Source of the DNA: Massilia sp. PAMC28688
GTDB lineage: Bacteria; Pseudomonadota; Gammaproteobacteria; Burkholderiales; Burkholderiaceae_D
Length of the DNA stretch: 64,000 bases
NCBI RefSeq assembly: GCF_019443445.1
Contig: NZ_CP080378.1
Location: forward strand, 310,001 to 374,000
Direction of reading: 5' to 3'
The notes beneath the pieces were generated by a model. It did no database searches. It saw only the letters and a program-made list of their open reading frames with translations, and was not told the DNA's origin. This document shows, piece by piece, positions 58,770-64,000 of this stretch. Each line of letters starts with the position of its first letter. The first letter of the stretch is position 1. The position numbers were made by a program, and so were the translations under genes.

Positions 58770-59322
58770 GAATCACCCTCAGATCATCAAGGACCGCGCC
58801 GTCGTCGCTGACGACTGGACGGTGTTGCGGCTTGACGAAAACCAGGCCGCGCAGGATGCCGTCGTCCCGGAAGGCAAAGTCATTGTGCCGCTGGCCGTAT
58901 GGCAGGCGCAGCGCGAGTCCCTGTCGGCACGGGCCGCCCTGGGCGTGTGGATCGCCTCCGACGAGCGCCCGGAAGTACTCAAGGGTGAGCTGGAACGGTT
59001 TGCCGTGGTGGCCGTGGACTTCCCCAAGTTCACCGATGGCCGCGGCTATTCGATTGCCTTTAACCTGCGCATGCGCCTGGGCTATACGGGCGAGCTGCGC
59101 GCCATTGGCGACGTGCTGCGCGACCAGCTGTTCCAGATGCACCGCGTGGGCTTTAACGCCTTTGCCACGCGCCAGGACCGCAACATCCACGATGCCCTCA
59201 AAGGCCTGACTGACTTCTCGGAGGTGTACCAGGCGTCGGTTGACCAGAAGGCGCCGCTGTTTCGCCGCGCCCAGCGCCATCACGTGGCAGCGGAGACCAG
59301 CGATGTCGGCTTTGGCATCTGA
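58762..59322 (+). CDS. DUF934 family protein of the sulfite reduction operon
   Basis: A 186-aa soluble protein matching DUF934, a family found next to cysI and cysH in many beta- and gammaproteobacteria. Conserved part: VAVDFPKFTDGRGYSIAFNLRMRLGYTGELRAIGDVLRDQLFQMHRVGFNAF. It overlaps cysI by 8 bp and lies 10 bp before cysH, so it is probably needed for assimilatory sulfite reduction, perhaps as a partner of the hemoprotein; no activity is proven. Confidence 0.85.
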   Translation: MLENHPQIIKDRAVVADDWTVLRLDENQAAQDAVVPEGKVIVPLAVWQAQRESLSARAALGVWIASDERPEVLKGELERFAVVAVDFPKFTDGRGYSIAFNLRMRLGYTGELRAIGDVLRDQLFQMHRVGFNAFATRQDRNIHDALKGLTDFSEVYQASVDQKAPLFRRAQRHHVAAETSDVGFGI

Positions 59323-59332
59323 GGCAGCGGCC

Positions 59333-60049
59333 ATGAGCGACATCTCCGCACTGGTTGCCGACACGCGCGCCACCCTGGTCCGCATTGCCGCCGATTTTTC
59401 GCCGGCGGTATTTGCCTCGAGCCTGGCGGCTGAAGACATGGTCCTGACCGACATGATTCTCAGGGCCGGCCTGCCGATCAAGATCTTCTCGCTCGAGACC
59501 GGCCGCCTGCATCCGGAAACGCTGGATGTGCTGGCCCAGGTCAAGGCGGTCTATGGCTACAGCATCGAGTTGTACAAGCCAATCGATGAACTGGTGAACA
59601 CCTACGTGGCGGCCAACGGCATCAACGCGTTTTACAACAGCGTCGAGATGCGGCGCGAATGCTGCCGCATCCGCAAGGTCGAACCGCTGGGTCGCGCCCT
59701 GGCCGGCAACAAGGCCTGGGTCACCGGCCAGCGCCGCGCCCAGTCCACCACGCGCGCCCAGCTCGATGTGCAGGAAGACGATCCGGCACATGGCATGACC
59801 AAGTTCAATCCGCTGGCCGACTGGTCGGAGGACGACGTGTGGAACTACATCCGTGCCAACGATGTGCCATACAACGCGCTGCACGACCAGGGCTTTCCAT
59901 CGATCGGCTGCGCACCGTGCACGCGCGCCGTGGAGCCGGGCGAAGATATCCGCGCCGGCCGCTGGTGGTGGGAAAACCCGGACTCCAAGGAATGCGGCCT
60001 GCACATGGTCGACGGCAAACTGATTCGCATTAAATCCGTGGCAGCCTGA
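59333..60049 (+). CDS. cysH: Assimilatory adenylyl-sulfate (APS) reductase
   Basis: A 238-aa PAPS/APS reductase. Two cysteine pairs, RRECCRIRK and GCAPCTRAVEPGEDIRAGRWWW, are the 4Fe-4S ligands that mark the APS-specific branch, and the C-terminal KECGLH holds the catalytic Cys. E. coli-type PAPS reductase lacks those pairs. This fits the absence of an APS kinase gene (cysC) here. ATG 59333 is used; an in-frame ATG at 59303 would overlap the DUF934 gene. Confidence 0.92.
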   Translation: MSDISALVADTRATLVRIAADFSPAVFASSLAAEDMVLTDMILRAGLPIKIFSLETGRLHPETLDVLAQVKAVYGYSIELYKPIDELVNTYVAANGINAFYNSVEMRRECCRIRKVEPLGRALAGNKAWVTGQRRAQSTTRAQLDVQEDDPAHGMTKFNPLADWSEDDVWNYIRANDVPYNALHDQGFPSIGCAPCTRAVEPGEDIRAGRWWWENPDSKECGLHMVDGKLIRIKSVAA

Positions 60050-60086
60050 CATCAGCGCGGCCACCACAAAACCAGGCAAAGCCAAT

Positions 60087-61025
60087 ATGAATACAACTAC
60101 CGATCTCCCGCGCGGCCTCACCGACGTCAATGCGCGCCACCTGGACGCGCTGGAATCCGAAGCGATCCACATCATGCGCGAAGTGGCTGCCGAATGCGCC
60201 AATCCTGCCCTGCTCTTCTCGGGCGGCAAAGACTCCGTGGTGCTCCTGCGCCTGGCCGAAAAGGCCTTCCGCCCGGGTAAATTCCCCTTCCCGCTGGTGC
60301 ACATCGACACCGGCCACAATTTTGACGAAGTGATCGCCTTTCGCGATGCCCGCGCCGCCGAACTGGGCGAGCGCCTGATCGTCGGCTCGGTCGAAGACTC
60401 GATCCAGAAGGGCACCGTGCGCCTGCGCAATCCACTGACCGACTCGCGCAATGCCGCGCAGGCGGTCACGCTGCTGGAAACCATCGCCGAGCATGGCTTT
60501 GACGCCTGCATCGGCGGCGCCCGCCGCGACGAGGAAAAGGCCCGCGCCAAGGAGCGCATCTTCTCCTTCCGCGACGAATTCGGCCAGTGGGACCCCAAGG
60601 CCCAGCGCCCCGAACTGTGGGACCTGTATAACACCCGCGTCCACCCGGGCGAGAACATGCGCGTGTTCCCGATTTCAAACTGGACCGAACTCGATGTGTG
60701 GCAGTACATCCACCGCGAAAAGCTGGCCCTGCCGCCGATCTATTTTGCCCACGAGCGCGAGGTCATTCCGCGCAATGGCCTGCTGGTGCCACTGACGCCC
60801 CTGACGCCGGCGCGCGAAGGCGAGAGAATCGAGAAGCAGGTGGTACGTTTCCGTACCGTGGGCGACATTTCGTGCACCTGCCCGGTGAGTTCGAGCGCGG
60901 CCACGGTCGAAGAAATCATCGCTGAAACGGCAGTTACCCAGATCACCGAACGCGGCGCCACCCGGATGGACGACCAGACTTCCGAAGCGTCGATGGAAAA
61001 ACGTAAAAAAGCAGGATACTTCTGA
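60087..61025 (+). CDS. cysD: Sulfate adenylyltransferase subunit 2
   Basis: A 312-aa catalytic subunit of ATP sulfurylase. PP-loop LLFSGGKDSVVLLRLAEKAF near residue 45, then LVHIDTGHNFDEVIAFRD and GARRDEEKARAKERIFSFRD. It forms a complex with CysN, whose gene overlaps its stop by 1 bp. Confidence 0.95.
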   Translation: MNTTTDLPRGLTDVNARHLDALESEAIHIMREVAAECANPALLFSGGKDSVVLLRLAEKAFRPGKFPFPLVHIDTGHNFDEVIAFRDARAAELGERLIVGSVEDSIQKGTVRLRNPLTDSRNAAQAVTLLETIAEHGFDACIGGARRDEEKARAKERIFSFRDEFGQWDPKAQRPELWDLYNTRVHPGENMRVFPISNWTELDVWQYIHREKLALPPIYFAHEREVIPRNGLLVPLTPLTPAREGERIEKQVVRFRTVGDISCTCPVSSSAATVEEIIAETAVTQITERGATRMDDQTSEASMEKRKKAGYF

Positions 61026-62359
61026 TGAATGCCCCGACCACCAACCTTGACCTCCCCATCAGCGAACGCACCGACGCCGTCTCGGGCCTGCTGCGCTTTA
61101 TCACGGCCGGTTCGGTCGACGATGGCAAGAGCACCCTGATCGGACGCCTGCTGTTTGACAGCAAGGGCATCTTTGCCGACCAGCTGGACGCCATGTCGCG
61201 CTCCAAGCACAAGCGCACCGTGGGCGACACGGTCGACCTGTCGCTGCTGACCGATGGCCTGGAAGCGGAGCGCGAACAGGGCATTACCATCGATGTGGCG
61301 TACCGCTACTTCGCCACGCCCAAGCGCAAGTTCATCATCGCCGACACGCCTGGCCACGAGCAGTACACGCGCAACATGGTCACCGGCGCCTCGACGGCGG
61401 ACGCGGTCATCATCCTGATCGACGTGTCAAAAGTGAAGCTGCGCGAAGACGGCGGCGTGGACCTCTTGATCCAGACCAAGCGCCACTCCACCATCGCCCA
61501 CCTGCTGCAGATCGAGCACGTGGTGGTGGCCGTGAACAAGATGGACCTGATCGGCTACGACCAGGCGACCTACGAGCGCATCGTCAAGGCTTACCAGGAA
61601 TTCGCGGCCACGCTGGGCCTCAAGGACATCACGCCCATTCCGCTGTCGGCCCTGACGGGCGACAACGTGGTGGAGCCATCGGACAGCATGCCGTGGTACC
61701 AGGGCCCGACCCTGATCGAACTGCTGGAGTCGCTCTCGGTCTACGACGAGTCGCACAACTCGCCGTTCCGCTTCCCGGTGCAGCTGGTGGCGCGCCACAA
61801 TGGCCACGAAGCGAACGACTTCCGCGGCTACATGGGCCGCATTGAAGCGGGCAAGGTCAGCGTGGGCGACAAGCTGGTGGTGCAGCCTTCGGGCCAGAGC
61901 GCCACCGTCAAGGACATCGTCACGCTGGAAGGCTCGCATCAGTCGGCATCGGCCGGCCAGTCGATTACGCTGCTGCTCAACGAATACCTCGACATCTCGC
62001 GCGGCGACCTGCTGGCCAGTGCCGAGCAGCCGGCCCAGCTCCTGAAAAGCGTGACGGCCGATGTATGCTGGATGTCGGATGAACCACTCGACCTGCGCCG
62101 CAAGTACTGGATCAAGCACGGCACCAAGCAGACGGCGGCCAAGATCACGGCCGTCGACACCCTGCTCGACATCAATACCCAGCAGCGCCAGCCGGCCCAG
62201 GGCTTGAAGCTCAATGATATCGCGCGCATTTCACTCAATGTGCAGCAGCCGCTGGCGGCCGATGCCTATGCCGATATCCGCGCCACCGGTGCATTCATCC
62301 TCATCGATGAAGTCACGCACCAGACTGTCGCGGCGGGCATGATCCGGCTCGGCGAATAA
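61025..62359 (+). CDS. cysN: Sulfate adenylyltransferase subunit 1 (GTPase)
   Basis: A 444-aa EF-Tu-like GTPase that drives APS synthesis. G1 is GSVDDGKSTLIGRLL, G3 DTPGHEQYTRNM and G4 NKMD; beta-barrel domains follow. The protein ends after domain III (TVAAGMIRLGE) with no fused CysC kinase, consistent with the APS-type reductase encoded by cysH. Confidence 0.95.
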   Translation: MNAPTTNLDLPISERTDAVSGLLRFITAGSVDDGKSTLIGRLLFDSKGIFADQLDAMSRSKHKRTVGDTVDLSLLTDGLEAEREQGITIDVAYRYFATPKRKFIIADTPGHEQYTRNMVTGASTADAVIILIDVSKVKLREDGGVDLLIQTKRHSTIAHLLQIEHVVVAVNKMDLIGYDQATYERIVKAYQEFAATLGLKDITPIPLSALTGDNVVEPSDSMPWYQGPTLIELLESLSVYDESHNSPFRFPVQLVARHNGHEANDFRGYMGRIEAGKVSVGDKLVVQPSGQSATVKDIVTLEGSHQSASAGQSITLLLNEYLDISRGDLLASAEQPAQLLKSVTADVCWMSDEPLDLRRKYWIKHGTKQTAAKITAVDTLLDINTQQRQPAQGLKLNDIARISLNVQQPLAADAYADIRATGAFILIDEVTHQTVAAGMIRLGE

Positions 62360-62378
62360 TCCTTCAAAGGAGAAGACC

Positions 62379-63143
62379 ATGGCAGCACTCGGAAAAGTCT
62401 ATCTGGTGGGCGCCGGTCCCGGCGCCCAGGACCTGATTACCCTGCGCGGCGCGCGCCTGCTGGCGCAGGCCGACGTGGTGCTGCACGATGCCCTGGTCAC
62501 GCCCGAGATGCTGGAACTGTGTCCGCAGGCGGAAAAAATCCTGGTCGGCAAACGCTGCGGCCAGCTCTCCACGGCGCAGGCATTCATCAACAAGCAGATG
62601 GTCGACAATGCCCACAAGTTTGCGCTGGTGGTGCGCCTCAAGGGTGGCGACCCGATGCTGTTTGGCCGCGCCGACGAAGAACTGCGCGCGCTCGAAGAAG
62701 CGGGCATCGAGGTGGAAGTTGTCCCCGGCATCACCACCGCCGTCGCTGCCGCCGCCGCCACCAAGCAGCCGCTCACTAAACGAGGCGTCTCGCGCAGCGT
62801 CGCTTTTTTCACGTCCAGCACGGCGCCGGACGAAACAGAGCATGCGGCGATTCCGGATACCGATACGCTGGTGCAGTACATGGGCGGGCGCGAAGCGATT
62901 GCCACCGCCCAGCGCATGCTGGACCAGGGCCGGCGCGCCGACACGCCAGTGGTGGTCATTGAAAACTGCAGCCGCCCGGACCAGCGCATCTTCCGCCTCA
63001 CGCTGGCCACGCTGGCGCATGGCCTGGGGCCATCCCACGGCCCGGTGCTGGTCATGCTGGGTGAGGCGATGAAGCGGCGCGACAGGCAGGCGGCCGACCC
63101 GCTGGAGGGCGAGCCGGCGCTGGTGCAGCGGCGAAGCGCCTAA
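62379..63143 (+). CDS. cobA: Uroporphyrinogen-III C-methyltransferase
   Basis: A 254-aa SUMT that makes precorrin-2, the precursor of siroheme required by CysI. KVYLVGAGPGAQDLITLRGARLL and VVRLKGGDPMLFGRADEE are the family motifs. The oxidase/chelatase half of CysG is absent, so those steps are encoded elsewhere. It follows cysN by 19 bp with AAAGGAGA upstream. The stop lies only 6 bp from the end of a decayed IS5-type transposase, and the C-terminus looks complete. Confidence 0.93.
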   Translation: MAALGKVYLVGAGPGAQDLITLRGARLLAQADVVLHDALVTPEMLELCPQAEKILVGKRCGQLSTAQAFINKQMVDNAHKFALVVRLKGGDPMLFGRADEELRALEEAGIEVEVVPGITTAVAAAAATKQPLTKRGVSRSVAFFTSSTAPDETEHAAIPDTDTLVQYMGGREAIATAQRMLDQGRRADTPVVVIENCSRPDQRIFRLTLATLAHGLGPSHGPVLVMLGEAMKRRDRQAADPLEGEPALVQRRSA

Positions 63144-63149
63144 GAGCGC

Positions 63150-63965
63150 CTAACAAAACCTCTCGACATACCTCCAACAGATGAGTGAGCAGGCGGGCGA
63201 AAGAAACGCTTGGTGGATGTCCGCTCGCCGTTCATAACGGATGCGCAATCTGCGAAAACGGTGTAGCCGCCCCAGGGTACGTTCAACGACCCAACGCAAC
63301 CTGCCGAGCCTTTCGCGTGACTCGACCCCGTAGCGTGCTATCCGTACTGAGATTCCTAGCCGGCGCAACCAGACTCGATGTGCTCTCGAAGCGTACGCTC
63401 GATCAGCGTGCAGCTTATCTGGACGTTTCCGCGCACGGCCGGGTAGGCCTTTAACAGCTGGGATCGATTCTACGAGTGGAAAGAGCAGGCGCGAATCATG
63501 AACCTGAGCGCCGGTGGTTTTAGCCTCGAGGGGCAGGCCACGCTGATCAACTAGTAAATGATGTTTGCAGCCGAGCTTGTCGCGATCGGTCGGGTTCGGG
63601 CCAGTATGCTTCCACGAGCCGGTGCCGGTACGCTCGCGGCATCAATACAAGCTCGATTCCACATGATCTGGTCATACTCTCGAAGGCGGCGCAGGACAGC
63701 CTCGTGGATGCGCTGCCAAACACCGGCTTGCATCCATTCGTGAAGGCGACGCCAGCAGGTCATGCCGCTGCCGCACCCAAGCACGCGGCAGGTATTCCCA
63801 AAGTATTCCAGTTTTAAGAATAAATGGAATGCCAGTGAGGGCTGCCCGATCGTTAATCCGTGGTCGCCCACCCCTCAGCGAGCGAATTGGGCAGGAAGAT
63901 GCTCTTCTATAAGCGACCAAAGGTCGTCGGGAAGAAGTGCTTGGGCCAGAACTCAGTCCGGCTAC
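63150..63965 (-). pseudogene. IS5-family transposase, frameshifted remnant running to the window edge
   Basis: Read on the minus strand: AQALLPDDLWSLIEEHLPAQFAR, then in another frame GGRPRINDRAALTGIPFILKTGILWEYLPR, then LGCGSGMTCWRRLHEWMQAGVWQRIHEAVLRRL, then GCKHHLLVDQRGLPLEAKTTGAQVHDSRLLFPLVES through DRAYASRAHRVWLRRLGISVRIARYGVESRERLG to RIRYERRADIHQAFLSPACSLICWRYVERFC and stop. At least three frame changes occur (near 63880, 63810 and 63635). The 3' half is intact. IS5 elements of the IS427 group can use programmed frameshifting, but three shifts point to decay. The 5' end lies at or beyond the window edge. Confidence 0.78.
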
Positions 63966-64000
63966 GAAAACGGCCGTCATCTGAATGCCCAGACTGAGGT

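Noticed and set aside
63150..63965. Functional IS5 transposase using a programmed frameshift
   Set aside because: One shift could be programmed, but at least three frame changes are present and the 5' end lies outside the window, so an inactive remnant is more likely.

Overview
The window reads as a contiguous chromosomal stretch of a GC-rich betaproteobacterium, most likely of the Oxalobacteraceae (Massilia/Duganella/Telluria-like). This is inferred from gene content, protein style and codon use: a Porin_4-type porin, CysB-linked assimilatory sulfate genes, a Wsp chemosensory operon, YajQ and SrkA. No rRNA, tRNA or CRISPR array was seen.

Layout. 0-9.4 kb: a histidine phosphatase, an NAD(P)H-hydrate dehydratase, a collagen-like small lipoprotein followed by a four-unit hairpin repeat, a two-gene RND efflux operon on the minus strand, and small membrane proteins. 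9.5-14.4 kb: a PhoD-type phosphatase, a periplasmic binding protein and a 750-residue coiled-coil protein. 14.4-15.8 kb: a lower-GC interval with one orphan ORF and a 139-bp element with terminal inverted repeats. 15.8-20.7 kb: srkA, a YecA/SEC-C protein, a FIST sensor and a hybrid histidine kinase. All four, plus the coiled-coil gene, carry single extra bases that break the frame, 12 in all. 20.6-33 kb: HPP-CBS membrane protein, patatin-like lipase, orn, an M48 protease-pterin dehydratase-rsgA operon, a TPR/GAF sensor kinase and argF-argG. 33.2-43.7 kb: a complete Wsp-type operon (two tandem wspA receptors, then wspB, C, D, E, F and R) that should control cyclic di-GMP synthesis. 43.7-45.3 kb: a cluster of short repeats, one of which is interrupted by an IS110-family element. 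45.3-55.9 kb: murB, yajQ, a nitronate monooxygenase-like flavoprotein, a DHH phosphoesterase, a LytS/LytR-type pair, an orphan NarL-type kinase, a porin, a Sel1 lipoprotein and a methyltransferase. 55.9-63.1 kb: cysB divergent from cysI-DUF934-cysH-cysD-cysN-cobA, a coherent sulfate assimilation unit with the siroheme methylase. 63.15 kb to the end: a decayed IS5-family transposase.

The strongest observation is the IS110-family element at 44128-45322. Its 5' non-coding segment carries what looks like a complete bridge RNA. One loop holds 6- and 7-nt guides matching the two halves of the actual insertion target. A second loop holds 10- and 7-nt guides matching the two ends of the element. The circular junction would rebuild a TTGCAA-N17-TATATT promoter. 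Four unoccupied copies of the same target lie within 450 bp. Second are the clustered one-base insertions at 14.1-19.9 kb, more likely a local sequence-quality problem than five independent pseudogenes. Third is the wspA tandem duplication, whose signalling domains are almost identical at the DNA level while the sensor halves have diverged.
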